64,000 nt of DNA from assembly GCF_012516435.1 (NCBI RefSeq), contig NZ_CP051216.1, positions 434,001 through 498,000 on the forward strand, read 5' to 3'. Source of the stretch: Pseudodesulfovibrio sp. zrk46. Lineage in GTDB: Bacteria > Desulfobacterota > Desulfovibrionia > Desulfovibrionales > Desulfovibrionaceae. Positions within the stretch are counted from its first letter, which is position 1. Each line of letters opens with the position of its first letter. Under the pieces are notes generated by a model. The model did no database searches. It was not told the DNA's origin and saw only the letters and a list, made by a program, of their open reading frames with translations. This document shows positions 18,056 through 30,120 of the stretch, piece after piece. Made by a program: the position numbers and the translations under genes.

Positions 18056-18330
18056 TTTTGAGGTCAGCCTGCGGCCTCCGTTTTGTATAAACAAGCAGGG
18101 CTTCCCGCCCTATCTCTGCTGTCGTCATATCTAAAGCTCGAAGACTCGCTAAGAGCTGACAGCGCCCCGGCTTAAGGCCGAGGGCCTTAAGAATCCCATC
18201 TGCGGCTGTCGCCGCAAAGCTAGTCCGCGCCGAAGGCGCAAAAGTGGGATCCAAGGGCGCGAGTCCTTGACCGTCGGAGGCGAAATCACCCGACCATCGC
18301 AGCGCAGCGGCATCCCAACTAGTAATCCCG
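18056..18330. repeat. Dispersed intergenic repeat, copy 1
   Basis: Most of the 419-base gap between arfB and the SEC-C gene. It contains CTTAAGGCC-GA-GGGCCTTAAG (18171-18191), then GAATCCCATCTGCGGCTGTC and GCCGCAAAG, a GCGCC/GGCGC hairpin near 18228-18239 and a GTCGGAGGCGAAATCACC segment near 18272-18291. The same modules occur near 36.2, 47.1 and 58.9 kb. Confidence 0.8.
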
Positions 18331-18419
18331 CAATTGACAGGCACTCCGCTTTCCTTATAGTTGAGCTATCTCAATCAACGAAAACCAACGGCCGCTTGAG
18401 GCCTTATGAGGATATTACA

Positions 18420-18908
18420 ATGACCAAGCCTTGCCCTTGTGGTTCCGGTAAAGAATCCGTCGAGTGCTGCCTCCCCATCATCTCTGGAGAAAAACCCGCA
18501 CCGACCGCCGAAGCGCTGATGCGCTCCCGCTACTCTGCCTACGTCAATCAGGAGCTGGACTACCTCAAGACCTCCCTGGCTCCTGAAGCCCTGGATGGCC
18601 ATGACGACGCCTCGGTCAAAGACTGGGCTGAGAAAGCCGAATGGCTCGGCCTCGAGATCCACGACAAGTGGGCTGGCGAAGAAGGAGACGAAGCCGGTAT
18701 CGTCGAATTCACTGCCAACTATGCCATCGACGGCGAAGCTCTCTCCCACCGCGAGCGCGCCGAGTTCAAGAAGATCGACGACCACTGGCGCTACGTGGAC
18801 GGCCACATGGTCTCCGGTCCTCCGGTCCGCAAGGAAAAGAAAGTCGGCCGCAACGAGCCCTGTCCCTGTGGCTCCGGCAAAAAGTACAAGAAGTGCTGCG
18901 GCCGCTAG
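18420..18908 (+). CDS. SEC-C zinc-motif protein, YchJ family
   Basis: A 162-residue protein with two SEC-C zinc motifs, [13 protein letters not shown] at the N terminus and [15 protein letters not shown] at the C terminus. Between them is a YchJ-type NTF2-like middle domain including [13 protein letters not shown]. The longer open frame upstream runs into the repeat region and is not used; the ATG at 18420 has GAGG at a normal distance. YchJ proteins have no firmly assigned function; zinc-dependent protein interaction is inferred from SecA's similar motif. A terminator follows. Confidence 0.9.
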   Translation: MTKPCPCGSGKESVECCLPIISGEKPAPTAEALMRSRYSAYVNQELDYLKTSLAPEALDGHDDASVKDWAEKAEWLGLEIHDKWAGEEGDEAGIVEFTANYAIDGEALSHRERAEFKKIDDHWRYVDGHMVSGPPVRKEKKVGRNEPCPCGSGKKYKKCCGR

Positions 18909-18927
18909 GCTATTCGAATTTGACAGT

Positions 18928-18963
18928 AAAAAGGCTGCCGTCCTCTGACGGCAGCCTTTTTTT
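18928..18963. terminator. Bidirectional terminator
   Basis: AGGCTGCCGTC (18932-18942) pairs with GACGGCAGCCT (18947-18957), with a T run after and A run before. It serves the SEC-C gene and the convergent amidohydrolase-like gene, whose stop codon overlaps its edge. Confidence 0.92.
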
Positions 18964-20128
18964 AATGCTTGATGCGCTTCTGATCGATCTTCACGCCATA
19001 CATTCTTTCGGCATTCCGGTAGGCAATCCTTTCGGCTGCCTTCCTTGGCAACTGCCCGAGAATCAGACGTTGACTGTTTACGACCTTGCGGTACTTCGCC
19101 CACAGTTTGCGCATGTGCGGGTCCGACGCAAATAAAATGCGATCCTGATACTTGATCAACAACTCTTTCCATTCCGGACGCAACTTTTCACCATCCAACA
19201 TGGACGAACCAATTGCCTTCTGCTTCTCGGGATCAGCAAAGTCGCCCATGTACCGTTCCTTCTTAGACGTAAGAAGATACAGATTCGGATGCCGGCTCAT
19301 GAACTCGTCGAGCTGATCGACCGAGGCAAAGCCCATGTGCGGCAATAGAAATATCTGGTCAGGCCAAGCAGAATACAAAGCATGGAATTTGGGAAAATCG
19401 CGCTCTGGTGTATACGGTTCCCAATGGGCCATGAACGGGATATTGAGCGGAGCTACGGCCTTGAGCAACTTCGTTGTACCCGGTTGCGACGGGTCCACGT
19501 ACCGCTCCCCTGCCGAATATTGCTTGCCGGTTTGCTTGTCGCCATGGGTATACAACAGTTCACCGATAAACTTGTACCCGTGCTTCTTGATACCGGACAC
19601 AGTCGCACTGATGTAGTCGTCAGTAACATCGCCTGACAGTTGAAAATATTTGGGGGCGCCCAGTACGATCAAATCCGGATTCTTCCTTGCCAGCGTCAGA
19701 ACAGACCGTTCATTCTGGTGCAACTTCTTTCGACTCCGGGCGAACAATGCCAGCTTGGATACACCTGCGGCGCGAACCTGATCCATTGCCTCATTCATAT
19801 TCACGGTCTCGTCAATCTGGCTCATGGCATCAAACAAGGGGCCATCGTAGGCAACGACATCAGCAGGCTTGTCCGTATCGGTCAAACAGGACTCGTATGC
19901 CGTTTTGATCTCTTTGCGGACACTCTTCTTCTTTGGCCGACTTCCATTGCGGACATAGTCCATGGTCTCCGACTCCAACTTCTCCTCCATGCATTGCAGG
20001 ACTTCCGGTGAAGCTGAACTGACCTCGGAAAATTCAAAGGCGGTGGCCCGCCCTGCAAGAAGCAGGAGCATGACCACCGCCATAAGTGCTATTATTGTTC
20101 GATTTCTAGAAACGCTCGAAGTCACCAT
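18962..20128 (-). CDS. Exported amidohydrolase-like TIM-barrel protein, metal site degenerate
   Basis: A 388-residue protein with a signal peptide or membrane anchor (about 9-30, ending RATA). The body resembles amidohydrolase-2 proteins: [11 protein letters not shown] at about 98-107, [30 protein letters not shown] and [13 protein letters not shown]. The usual HxH metal motif at the first strand is Met102-x-Gln104 here, while later His and Asp positions remain. The start at 20128 lies inside the preceding chemotaxis gene (23-base overlap) and has GGAG upstream, so translation is probably coupled. It may be a non-catalytic or altered-metal member. Confidence 0.75.
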   Translation of the reverse strand: MVTSSVSRNRTIIALMAVVMLLLLAGRATAFEFSEVSSASPEVLQCMEEKLESETMDYVRNGSRPKKKSVRKEIKTAYESCLTDTDKPADVVAYDGPLFDAMSQIDETVNMNEAMDQVRAAGVSKLALFARSRKKLHQNERSVLTLARKNPDLIVLGAPKYFQLSGDVTDDYISATVSGIKKHGYKFIGELLYTHGDKQTGKQYSAGERYVDPSQPGTTKLLKAVAPLNIPFMAHWEPYTPERDFPKFHALYSAWPDQIFLLPHMGFASVDQLDEFMSRHPNLYLLTSKKERYMGDFADPEKQKAIGSSMLDGEKLRPEWKELLIKYQDRILFASDPHMRKLWAKYRKVVNSQRLILGQLPRKAAERIAYRNAERMYGVKIDQKRIKH

Positions 20129-22100
20129 CGTCGTCTCCGCCCATATCGAGGGCAACACCAGCTTGCGACGCCTTGGGGGCCGCCTGCGGCAACTGCTTGG
20201 CAGCCTGCGGCTTGGGCTTGGCAACCCTCACCTGCCGGACCGGGCCGGAGCGGGGAGCACCACCGCCACTCACCTGGAAGAAGGAGATGATCTGTTGCAG
20301 ACCATGTGCCTGATGGGCCAGATCTGTGGAGGTCGAGGCCATCTCTTCGGATGCGGCGGAGTTCTGCTGCACCACGATATCAAGCTGCTGCAACGCTTCG
20401 TTGATCTGGTGCGCACCAGTGGTCTGCTCGCCACTGGAGACCGTAATCTCCTGAATGAGTTCTGCGGTCTTTTCGATGTCCGGGACCATTTCCTTGAGCA
20501 TATCGCCCGCCTTGTTGGCGACTTCCACGCTGGTGGAAGAGAGTTCGCTGATCTCGGCAGCGGCCTGTCCGGAACGCTCTGCCAACTTGCGGACCTCGGC
20601 TGCGACAACGGCAAATCCCTTGCCGTGTTCGCCAGCGCGTGCCGCCTCGATGGCCGCGTTCAGGGCCAGCAGGTTGGTCTGGCGTGCGATTTCCTCAACG
20701 ATGGAGATTTTATCGGCGATCTCCTGCATGGCGGAAACGGTCTCGGCCACTGCAGTGCCACCGATCTTGGCGTTCTCAGCCGCCTTGGAAGAGATGCGCT
20801 CGGTTTCACGGGCGTTCTCTGCATTGTTCTGAATATTGGAAGCCATCTCTTCCATGGAGGAGGAGACCTCTTCCAGTGAGGAGGCCTGATTGTTGGCTCC
20901 CTCGGCCAGCTCATGCGAAGTGGCGGAGAGCTCTTCACTACCGGCGGAGACACGACTGCTGCCGTCCACCACCTGACCAACGACTTCCGAGACCTTGTCG
21001 GCCATGGAGTTGTAGGCGCGGTAGATGTTACCCACGGAGTCGTTGCGGTTCACATCCATACGGGCAGTGTAGTCACCGCCCGCCGCCTGATTCAGGATAC
21101 CCACGATGCGAGCCATGGGGTTGATGATCAGACCGTTCATGTACCACCAGATGACGATGGCAACCAGAATCAGAGCCAGCAAGGAAAGACCGCTGGTCAT
21201 GATGGCATTATCCCACACCGGAGACATGATCTCGGCCATCTGCACCAGTGCTACGAACTTCCACTTGAGGAAGGGAGAGGTGTAGACCACCGCCATATAG
21301 TCTACGCCGCCGATGTTCACATTCATGGAACCGCTATCCATGCGGAAGACGTCGCCGTAGCTCTTTTCCAGATCATTGACGTTCTTGAAGTTGTTATCCT
21401 TGTTCATGGGATCGGCGATGATAACGCCGTCATCCTGAATCATGACGACATAACCGGTCTCGCCGATGCGGACCTCTTCGATGAGCTTGGTCAGCTGAGC
21501 CAAGGAGATATCCATGGCGGCTACACCGAGAATCTTGCCGCTGCCCTGCACAGCCTTGGCTGTGGAGATCATGGCCTCACCGGTAGTAGACGTATATGCC
21601 TTGGAGACAATGCCCTGCGAAGCATTGGCTGTGGCTTCCTGATACCAGGGGCGCTGGCGCGGATCATATCCCGCAGGCAACGGGTCGTCGCCGCCGATGA
21701 TGAATGCACCATTACTGGTGCCGATGTAACAGTCCTTGTAGCTCGAATGAGAGCGGAGGATCATCTTGTAGAGCACTCTTATCTCTGCTCCCAACACGTC
21801 ATCGGGCAACGTATCGTTGGTGGGATACTTCTTGTTGGGGTCCAGATAGTTGGTCAGGATTTCGTCCACCCGCTTGACCCGCGGGTCCTCGGCCATCATG
21901 ACCGTATTGTTCACCGCTTCCTTCAGGTACATGGAAATGGTGCCGTCAATATGCTTGAGCTGTCCGGCAGACGAAGAGGTGCTGTATTTCAGCGAATCAT
22001 CGTGAATTGAGGTCAGACTGACGCCAAGAATAGCTGCGCACAAGAGAATAAGAGAAACAAGAAACGAAAGAAGAATCTTCGCACGTATGTCGAGATGCAT
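20106..22100 (-). CDS. Methyl-accepting chemotaxis protein with Cache sensor
   Basis: A 664-residue transducer. Helix 1 at about 8-30, a dCache periplasmic sensor at about 35-285 (with [13 protein letters not shown] and MDISLAQL), helix 2 at about 288-312, HAMP at about 315-370, and a signalling domain at about 375-625 with the conserved hairpin tip [20 protein letters not shown]. The C terminus is a glycine/proline-rich linker and an acidic end, without the NWETF-type CheR pentapeptide. Cache domains of this type often bind amino or carboxylic acids. Downstream and overlapping is the exported amidohydrolase-like gene. Confidence 0.93.
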   Translation of the reverse strand: MHLDIRAKILLSFLVSLILLCAAILGVSLTSIHDDSLKYSTSSSAGQLKHIDGTISMYLKEAVNNTVMMAEDPRVKRVDEILTNYLDPNKKYPTNDTLPDDVLGAEIRVLYKMILRSHSSYKDCYIGTSNGAFIIGGDDPLPAGYDPRQRPWYQEATANASQGIVSKAYTSTTGEAMISTAKAVQGSGKILGVAAMDISLAQLTKLIEEVRIGETGYVVMIQDDGVIIADPMNKDNNFKNVNDLEKSYGDVFRMDSGSMNVNIGGVDYMAVVYTSPFLKWKFVALVQMAEIMSPVWDNAIMTSGLSLLALILVAIVIWWYMNGLIINPMARIVGILNQAAGGDYTARMDVNRNDSVGNIYRAYNSMADKVSEVVGQVVDGSSRVSAGSEELSATSHELAEGANNQASSLEEVSSSMEEMASNIQNNAENARETERISSKAAENAKIGGTAVAETVSAMQEIADKISIVEEIARQTNLLALNAAIEAARAGEHGKGFAVVAAEVRKLAERSGQAAAEISELSSTSVEVANKAGDMLKEMVPDIEKTAELIQEITVSSGEQTTGAHQINEALQQLDIVVQQNSAASEEMASTSTDLAHQAHGLQQIISFFQVSGGGAPRSGPVRQVRVAKPKPQAAKQLPQAAPKASQAGVALDMGGDDDGDFERF

Positions 22101-22253
22101 GGTTAAACCTCCAGGTTAATCCACATTGCCACGTTATTTTTCTCAAATGATAAATACCTATTTTAACCACTTCAATTATAACTAAAGAAGAAAATTCGTC
22201 CCCCTATCCGCCACTTGGCTTGCAGGACGAAATGACGTAAAGTCCCACACCCT

Positions 22254-23324
22254 ATGCAGCGAAAGCAAACAAGACCCATCAGCGTCGGCGGCGTGGGCAT
22301 CGGCGGGGACAACCCCGTTCGCGTGCAATCCATGTGCAACACCGACACCCGCGACGTGCTCTCCACGGTCGCCCAGATCAACCAGCTGGCTGAAGCCGGC
22401 TGCGAGATCGTGCGCGTGGCCGTGCCTGACGACAAGGCCGCAGCAGCCCTTGACCAGATCAAGAGCCAATCCCCGGTGCCGCTCATTGCGGACATCCATT
22501 TCGACCACCGACTGGCACTGGCCGCGCTGGAAGCAGGCATCGACGGCCTGCGCATCAACCCCGGCAATATCGGGGACGAATCCAAAGTGGACAGCGTAGT
22601 ACAGGCAGCCAAGGCTCACGGCGCACCTATTCGTATCGGCGTCAACGGCGGATCACTTGAGAAAGATCTGCTGAAGGAATTCGGCGGCCCAACTCCGGAA
22701 GCCATGGTCGAATCAGGCCTGCGCCACATCCGCATGCTGGAAAAACGCGGCTTCCACGACATCAAAATTTCGCTCAAGACCTCATCGGTCCTGAACACCA
22801 TCGCTGCATATCGCCTCATGTCCGAGCAGATCGACTATCCGCTCCACATCGGCATCACCGAAGCCGGCACACTGGTGCGCGGCGCGGTCAAATCCTCTGT
22901 GGGCCTCGGCATTCTGCTGGCCGAGGGTATCGGCGACACCATGCGCGTGTCCCTGACCCACGACCCGGTTGCCGAGATCGGCGTGTGCTACGAAATCCTC
23001 CGCTCTCTGGGACTGCGCGAACGCGGCCCGGAGATCATCTCCTGCCCCACCTGTGGGCGCACGGAGATTCATCTCATCGAGCTGGCGGAAAAGGTCGAGG
23101 ATGCACTCCGTGGCGTGGAAGAGGTTTTTACCGTAGCCGTCATGGGCTGCGTGGTGAACGGCCCGGGCGAGGCCAAGGAAGCGGACATCGGCATTGCCGG
23201 AGGCCGCGGACTGGGCATCATTTTCAAAAAGGGCGAAGTCGTCCGCAAGGTCAAGGGCGACGAGAACCTGCTGCCCGAATTCATGAAAGAGATAGAACTT
23301 TTCTTGGAAGAAAGGAGAAAATAA
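22254..23324 (+). CDS. ispG: (E)-4-hydroxy-3-methylbut-2-enyl-diphosphate synthase IspG
   Basis: A 356-residue enzyme of the MEP pathway that converts MEcPP to HMBPP using a [4Fe-4S] cluster. Family motifs include VQSMCNTDTRD, RINPGNIG, and the cluster cysteines in SCPTCGR and VMGCVVNGPGEA. It has the short bacterial form without an inserted domain. Only 3 bases separate it from proS. No strong ribosome site is seen before the ATG. Confidence 0.96.
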   Translation: MQRKQTRPISVGGVGIGGDNPVRVQSMCNTDTRDVLSTVAQINQLAEAGCEIVRVAVPDDKAAAALDQIKSQSPVPLIADIHFDHRLALAALEAGIDGLRINPGNIGDESKVDSVVQAAKAHGAPIRIGVNGGSLEKDLLKEFGGPTPEAMVESGLRHIRMLEKRGFHDIKISLKTSSVLNTIAAYRLMSEQIDYPLHIGITEAGTLVRGAVKSSVGLGILLAEGIGDTMRVSLTHDPVAEIGVCYEILRSLGLRERGPEIISCPTCGRTEIHLIELAEKVEDALRGVEEVFTVAVMGCVVNGPGEAKEADIGIAGGRGLGIIFKKGEVVRKVKGDENLLPEFMKEIELFLEERRK

Positions 23325-23327
23325 CTA

Positions 23328-25073
<1,746 letters not shown>

Positions 25074-25113
25074 GATTTTTTCAGCCCATCGGCTGAATAT
25101 AATATCATCACCC

Positions 25114-25153
25114 AAAAGGGTCTGGCAGTATTGCTGGACCCTTTTCTTTTTTG
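25114..25153 (+). terminator. Terminator of ispG-proS
   Basis: AAAAGGGTC pairs with GACCCTTTT, followed by a T-rich tail. Confidence 0.9.
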
Positions 25154-25414
25154 AAAAAAGGCGTCATGCACCAATAGGCTCATCAACTTGTCGTCAACCA
25201 TACTTAACAAGCTGAATACACTGACACAATCATGAGTCGACAATATTGTCAGTGCATATTTACATAATTGTATTAATTATACTTTTTGAAAGAAAAATAC
25301 GATTACTATTTGACAAACGTGAAAAAGACCAACAAATAACCGTTTGGAATAAGTGTTTGATGAACATTCTTCTCAAGCATTCCATGGGGAGCATTTTTTA
25401 CACTGTTGGCGGTT
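25154..25414. other. AT-rich intergenic region upstream of the MCP gene
   Basis: The stretch is clearly richer in A and T than its neighbours. It holds a perfect 12-base palindrome GACAATATTGTC at 25239-25250 and a TTGACA at 25310-25315 with only a weak -10 candidate 17-18 bases later. No gene is supported. It probably carries the promoter and control site for the chemotaxis protein and solute-binding gene. Confidence 0.5.
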
Positions 25415-27130
25415 ATGACTACAAAAAAAGAGACCAATTCAAAGAGAACAGACGAACAGACACCAACAACACCGGAGCCGAAAAAGATGAGAGGAGGCCT
25501 TGAACTAAAGATACTTCTCGTCATTGTAACTGCTGTTACAACCATCCTGACGGGGTTTGGTGTCTATGAGTACGTTTCCAGCAAAAAGTTCATGACAGAT
25601 GAAATGACGGGGCTTGGAAACGCCATTTCTGCACGTCTTGGACAGAACCTTGTCACCCCTATGTGGGATTTTGACACGGATCTGGCTTTTTCCACTTTGA
25701 AAACAGAGATGAAGGAAGACATCATCCACGGCGTCATCGTCTTTGAAGAGGGTGGAGAAAAGATTTTTGCCGCAATGACCCGCGACGAGGACTGGAACCC
25801 GGTCCAAACAGACAAGGTAATCGAAGGCGAGTTTATCGAAGTCGAATCCGCAGTCACGCGTGAAGGCAAATCGATCGGCACTGTGCGCCTGCTCATGACT
25901 GAAAAATTCATGAAGGAAGCGTTGACCAAATCGGTCTATTCCATTGTGATCAAAACAGTGGCCATCGACTTGGCCATCGTCCTTGTCCTTGCATTTTTCA
26001 TTCGTCGTTTTGTCATGGGTCCTTTGAGCCGCATTCAGTCCTTTGCTTCTCGCGTCGGTTCGGGCGACCTGACCTGCACCATTGATTCAGGTCGATACAC
26101 CGATGAATTACTGCTTCTCAAAGATGCCATGGAAAGCATGGTTTGCACCCTTGGCGAGAAGATCAGCGAAGTTCAAGATAAACAGGAAGAAGCCGAAGAG
26201 CAGACTCGACTCACGAAAGAAGCTGCGACATTGGCTGAAGAAGCACGCAATCAGGCTGAGATGGCACGCAGTGAAGGCATGACCGAAGCTGCCAGAACGC
26301 TTGAAACCATCGTCTCCCGAATCACGGATGCAGCCCATCAGATCGGCGTAAAAATCGATGAAACACATGACGGGGCGCAGGCTCAGTCCGTCCGTGCAGC
26401 GGAAACCGCCACGGCCATGGAACAAATGAATGCCACCGTCCTCGAAGTAGCCCGCAACGCTGGAGAGACTTCGTCGCAGGCCGAAGAAGCTCGTCAGAAG
26501 GCACGAGAAGGCGAAGAGATTGTCCGCCAGGCAGTGGACGCCATCGAGCTGGTAAAGACCAAGACCGATTACCTCATGACCAACATGGAAGAGCTCAATA
26601 ATCAGGCGCATGACACCGGCAAGATTCTCGGCGTCATCACTGACATCGCAGACCAGACCAACCTGCTGGCCTTGAACGCTGCCATTGAAGCCGCCCGCGC
26701 AGGCGAAGCTGGCCGCGGCTTTGCCGTTGTTGCCGATGAGGTCAGAAAACTCGCAGAAAAGACAATGGACGCCACCAAAGAAGTGGAGGAATCCATTGGC
26801 GGCATCCGTTCCGGCGCAGAACGCAGCGCCGCAACCACCAGAGAAGCCGACGAAGTGGTCACCAAGGCAACCGATCTTGCCAACGACTCCGGCAAGGCTC
26901 TGGAAGTCATTCTTACTCTCGTGGAAGGCACTTCCGCGAGGATCGCCTCCATCGCGACTGCTGCTGAAGAGCAGTCCGCAACCAGTGACGAAATCGCCCG
27001 CAGTGTGGGTGAAATCAATGCTATTACCGATGAGACCACGCGAGGTATGGACCTCGCTTCACAAGAGGTAGGAGACATGAAGACTCTCGTTACCGATCTT
27101 GAGAATCTCATCGCTAAATTGAAGAGGTAG
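25415..27130 (+). CDS. Methyl-accepting chemotaxis protein
   Basis: A 571-residue transducer with helix 1 at about 30-50, a short periplasmic sensor (about 50-165) containing [17 protein letters not shown], typical of single-Cache or DUF-type small sensors, helix 2 at about 170-192, HAMP (about 195-245), a coiled coil and a signalling domain with the tip [20 protein letters not shown]. The TTG upstream is not preferred; ATG at 25415 is in frame. A solute-binding protein gene follows after 53 bases, so the pair may sense a captured solute. Confidence 0.9.
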   Translation: MTTKKETNSKRTDEQTPTTPEPKKMRGGLELKILLVIVTAVTTILTGFGVYEYVSSKKFMTDEMTGLGNAISARLGQNLVTPMWDFDTDLAFSTLKTEMKEDIIHGVIVFEEGGEKIFAAMTRDEDWNPVQTDKVIEGEFIEVESAVTREGKSIGTVRLLMTEKFMKEALTKSVYSIVIKTVAIDLAIVLVLAFFIRRFVMGPLSRIQSFASRVGSGDLTCTIDSGRYTDELLLLKDAMESMVCTLGEKISEVQDKQEEAEEQTRLTKEAATLAEEARNQAEMARSEGMTEAARTLETIVSRITDAAHQIGVKIDETHDGAQAQSVRAAETATAMEQMNATVLEVARNAGETSSQAEEARQKAREGEEIVRQAVDAIELVKTKTDYLMTNMEELNNQAHDTGKILGVITDIADQTNLLALNAAIEAARAGEAGRGFAVVADEVRKLAEKTMDATKEVEESIGGIRSGAERSAATTREADEVVTKATDLANDSGKALEVILTLVEGTSARIASIATAAEEQSATSDEIARSVGEINAITDETTRGMDLASQEVGDMKTLVTDLENLIAKLKR

Positions 27131-27183
27131 TTCCGGGAGACCGGCACGCGTGAACAACAACATGTGAGAGGAGAGACAAAACA

Positions 27184-27936
27184 ATGAAAAAGATTCTTGC
27201 ATTGGCGGTGGTTCTTGTTCTGACTTTGGGCCTTGGCACCATGGCCATGGCGTCTGGCGCAGACAGCATCAACTACATGACTGAGCAGTACCCCCCCTTC
27301 AACTACGATGATGGCAGCAAAGTCACCGGTATTTCCGTAGACTTGCTCTCTGCCATGCTCAAGGAAATGGGCTCTTCCAAATCCGCAGCCGACTTCAAGG
27401 TTCTCCCTTGGGCTCAGGGTTACAAGCGCGTGCAGGAAGAAGCGAACACCTGTCTGTTCGCCATGACCCTGACCGATGCCCGTAAGCCCCTGTTCAAGTG
27501 GGTCGGTCCCTTCATCGAGACCAACATCTCTGTCATCGCCAAGAAGGGTAAGGTCTCCATTGGATCCCCTGCAGACCTGACCAAGTACAAGTACGGCGTT
27601 ATCCGTGACGACATCGGCATGCAGATGCTGGAGTCCAATGGTGTTGGCAAAGGCAACATGGACATCACTGCAAAGATGGAGTCCAACCTGAAGAAGCTCG
27701 CCCACGACCGCATCGATGCAGTCGCTTACGAGCAGACCTCCACCATGTACCAGATCAAGAATGCCGGCATGAACACCGGTGACTACGAAGTTGCCTACGT
27801 TCTGAAGAGCGGCGGCCTCTACTACGCCTTCAACAAGAGCGTTCCTGATGCTGTGATCGCAGAATTCCAGAAGGCCCTCGACACCATTAAGGCTAATGGT
27901 ACTCATCAGAAGGTTCTGGACAGCTACCTGAAGTAG
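27184..27936 (+). CDS. Periplasmic solute-binding protein, family 3
   Basis: A 250-residue protein with a signal peptide (about 1-23, ending AMA). The SBP_bac_3 core shows EQYPPFNYDDGSKVTGISVD near the N terminus, then LPWAQGYKRVQ, LTDARKPLFKWVGPF and YYAFNKSVPDAVIAEFQKAL. Such proteins bind amino acids or related small solutes. There is no ABC permease or ATPase beside it, so it may serve the adjacent chemotaxis receptor or be an orphan binding protein. The ribosome site GAGAGGAGAG is strong. Confidence 0.88.
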   Translation: MKKILALAVVLVLTLGLGTMAMASGADSINYMTEQYPPFNYDDGSKVTGISVDLLSAMLKEMGSSKSAADFKVLPWAQGYKRVQEEANTCLFAMTLTDARKPLFKWVGPFIETNISVIAKKGKVSIGSPADLTKYKYGVIRDDIGMQMLESNGVGKGNMDITAKMESNLKKLAHDRIDAVAYEQTSTMYQIKNAGMNTGDYEVAYVLKSGGLYYAFNKSVPDAVIAEFQKALDTIKANGTHQKVLDSYLK

Positions 27937-27961
27937 TTCCATATCATTAATTATGATCGCC

Positions 27962-27996
27962 AGCCCGGCGCGGAACTATCCGCGCCGGGCTTTTTC
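27962..27996 (+). terminator. Terminator after the solute-binding gene
   Basis: AGCCCGGCGCGG pairs with CCGCGCCGGGCT, followed by TTTTT. Confidence 0.93.
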
Positions 27997-28063
27997 TATT
28001 GAATGACCCGCTTGGTGAGTGGTATGCACCCTATTGCCGGAGAACAACCGGAAGGAGAGAGAA

Positions 28064-28678
28064 ATGACTATTGAAAGCGGCATCGCCCTTTTCATCGCAA
28101 CAGCAATATTTGCCAGCATTCCCGGACCGGGAGTATCCGCACTCGTGGCCCAGTCGCTGACACGCGGCTTCAAGACTGGCGCCGGATTTGCCGCCGGACT
28201 CGCGTGCGGCGACCTCTGTTATCTGCTCACAGCCCTGTTCGGAATGGGTTGGGTCGCCTCCCAGATCGGTCCGTGGTTCGCCCTCCTGAAATGGGCAGGC
28301 GCAGCCTACCTCGTTTACCTCGGCGTAAAGGCGTGGATGGCAAAACCCCCGTCCGAACAAAACACTGCCTCTGTCTCCGAACCTCATACGGGGCGCAGCT
28401 TTCTTGCCGGTCTGTGCGTCACCCTTGGCAACCCCAAGGTGATCGTGTTCTACTGTGGCTTCCTGCCGGGTTTCCTGCACATGCCGGAGCTGACCACCAC
28501 GGACATCGCCATGGTCGTGGCCATCATCATTCCCACGGTGTTCACGGTGCTCGCCACCTACGCATGGCTGGCAGCCAAGGGCCGTGAGGCAATGCGCTCC
28601 ACCCGCACCTGGAAAATCCTGAACCGCACCGCAGGCTCGATCATGATCGGCGCCGGTGCAGCCATCGCAGCGGAATAA
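28064..28678 (+). CDS. LysE/RhtB-family translocator
   Basis: A 204-residue membrane protein with five to six hydrophobic helices. The family N-terminal motif is present as SIPGPGVSALVAQSLTRGFK, and the central GNPKVIVFY segment is typical. LysE/RhtB proteins export amino acids or homoserine-like compounds. The start at 28064 has GAAGGAGAG at optimal distance; the longer upstream frame is not used. xseA begins 14 bases after it. Confidence 0.9.
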   Translation: MTIESGIALFIATAIFASIPGPGVSALVAQSLTRGFKTGAGFAAGLACGDLCYLLTALFGMGWVASQIGPWFALLKWAGAAYLVYLGVKAWMAKPPSEQNTASVSEPHTGRSFLAGLCVTLGNPKVIVFYCGFLPGFLHMPELTTTDIAMVVAIIIPTVFTVLATYAWLAAKGREAMRSTRTWKILNRTAGSIMIGAGAAIAAE

Positions 28679-28692
28679 CATCACGGAGTACC

Positions 28693-30120
28693 ATGTCCGC
28701 CATTTTCACCGTTTCGGAACTCACCCGCTCAGTAAAGAACCTGCTGGAAGCGGAGTTTCCCTTTGTCTGGGTACGAGGAGAGGTGTCCAACCTCGCCCGC
28801 CCGGCCAGTGGGCATATCTACTTTACCTTGACCGACGGCAATGCCGCCCTGTCCGTGGTCTGGTTCAAGTCCTCCCAGATGTCGGCCAAGCCCGTCAGCA
28901 AAGGCGAGGACCGCATCAATCCCCTGACCGGGGAGATTGAGGAAGACGACACCACGCCCACGGCACTGTCGGGCGCGGGTATCGAAGACGGCATGGAAGT
29001 GCTCTGCGCTGGCCGCCTCAACGTGTACGAACCACGCGGCCAGTATCAACTGGTGGCCGAACTGGTGCAGGATCAGGGCGTGGGCGATCTGGCCGTGGCC
29101 TTTGAAGCCCTCAAGAAGAAGCTCTCCGAAAAAGGCTACTTCGACGAAGACCGCAAGATTGCCATCCCGAGCAATCCCATGCGAGTCGCTGTCATCACTT
29201 CGCCTTCGGGTGCAGCAGTGCGGGATTTCCTGCGCATAGCCAACACCCGCGGAACCGGTTCGGAGATTCGAATTTACCCTTCCCTCGTTCAGGGCGACCT
29301 GGCTCCTGCAAACATTGCAGCGGCACTGGATCAGGCAGACGCTGACGACTGGGCCGATGTGGCTGTGCTCATCCGGGGCGGCGGATCACTGGAAGATTTA
29401 TGGGCCTTCAACACCGAGCCTGTGGCAGATGCCATTTTCCGGGCTCGCCTGCCGGTCATTACCGGTGTGGGGCACGAGCCTGACGTATCCATCGCCGACT
29501 TCGTGGCAGACAAGCGCGCGGCCACGCCGAGCCATGTGGCGCAAGAGTTATGGCCCCGCCGGGAACTGCTGGCCCAGCAACTCGACGACGTGGACATGGC
29601 CATGAACCGTGCCTACGCCAACTGGTTGCTCGGCAAGGGGGCAGCCTTCGAACATCTGCGCAAGGCGCTTGTGTGGCTCTCACCTGAGCGCAAACTGGAG
29701 CGTATGGAAGACCGCTTCCACGACCTGCTGAACCGCCTCGACGATGCCGGGCACGACCTCCTGCACGACAAGCAGATGGACACCAAAGCCGCCACAGAAC
29801 GGCTGGAGCGGGCTTTCGGCACACGCGCTGTTGACGCCGAGGGTGCAGCTGTGGCCAATCTGACAGAGCGCATGAAGCAGGCCATGGAGCGGCTTACCGA
29901 TAACCGCACGCGTGATCTGGAGCTGGCGCAGACCGCCCTCACCGGGCTCAATCCGGAAGCGCCGCTGGAACGAGGCTACTCGCTGGTACGCATCGAACGG
30001 ACAGGTGAGTTCCTCCGTGACCCGAAAGAGGTGACGGCAGGCGATGCACTTGATATCAGGGTAAAGGACGGCCGCATCGGGGCCGTTGTCACAGACGATA
30101 ACAACGACGCACGGGAGTGA
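28693..30120 (+). CDS. xseA: Exodeoxyribonuclease VII large subunit XseA
   Basis: A 475-residue nuclease subunit. The N-terminal OB fold (about 5-115) starts FTVSELTRSVKNLLEAEFP. The central catalytic domain includes ITSPSGAAVRDFL, IRGGGSLEDLW and TGVGHEPDVSIADFVAD. The helical C-terminal region and terminal beta piece (PLERGYSLVRI) are complete. It forms a complex with many copies of XseB, encoded 3 kb downstream at 33044. An insertion of acidic residues lies near 75-95 (EDRINPLTGEIEEDD). Confidence 0.96.
   Translation: MSAIFTVSELTRSVKNLLEAEFPFVWVRGEVSNLARPASGHIYFTLTDGNAALSVVWFKSSQMSAKPVSKGEDRINPLTGEIEEDDTTPTALSGAGIEDGMEVLCAGRLNVYEPRGQYQLVAELVQDQGVGDLAVAFEALKKKLSEKGYFDEDRKIAIPSNPMRVAVITSPSGAAVRDFLRIANTRGTGSEIRIYPSLVQGDLAPANIAAALDQADADDWADVAVLIRGGGSLEDLWAFNTEPVADAIFRARLPVITGVGHEPDVSIADFVADKRAATPSHVAQELWPRRELLAQQLDDVDMAMNRAYANWLLGKGAAFEHLRKALVWLSPERKLERMEDRFHDLLNRLDDAGHDLLHDKQMDTKAATERLERAFGTRAVDAEGAAVANLTERMKQAMERLTDNRTRDLELAQTALTGLNPEAPLERGYSLVRIERTGEFLRDPKEVTAGDALDIRVKDGRIGAVVTDDNNDARE

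Noticed and set aside
18056..18419. CRISPR array
   Set aside because: Repeated modules are palindromic and variable, not direct repeats with regular spacers.
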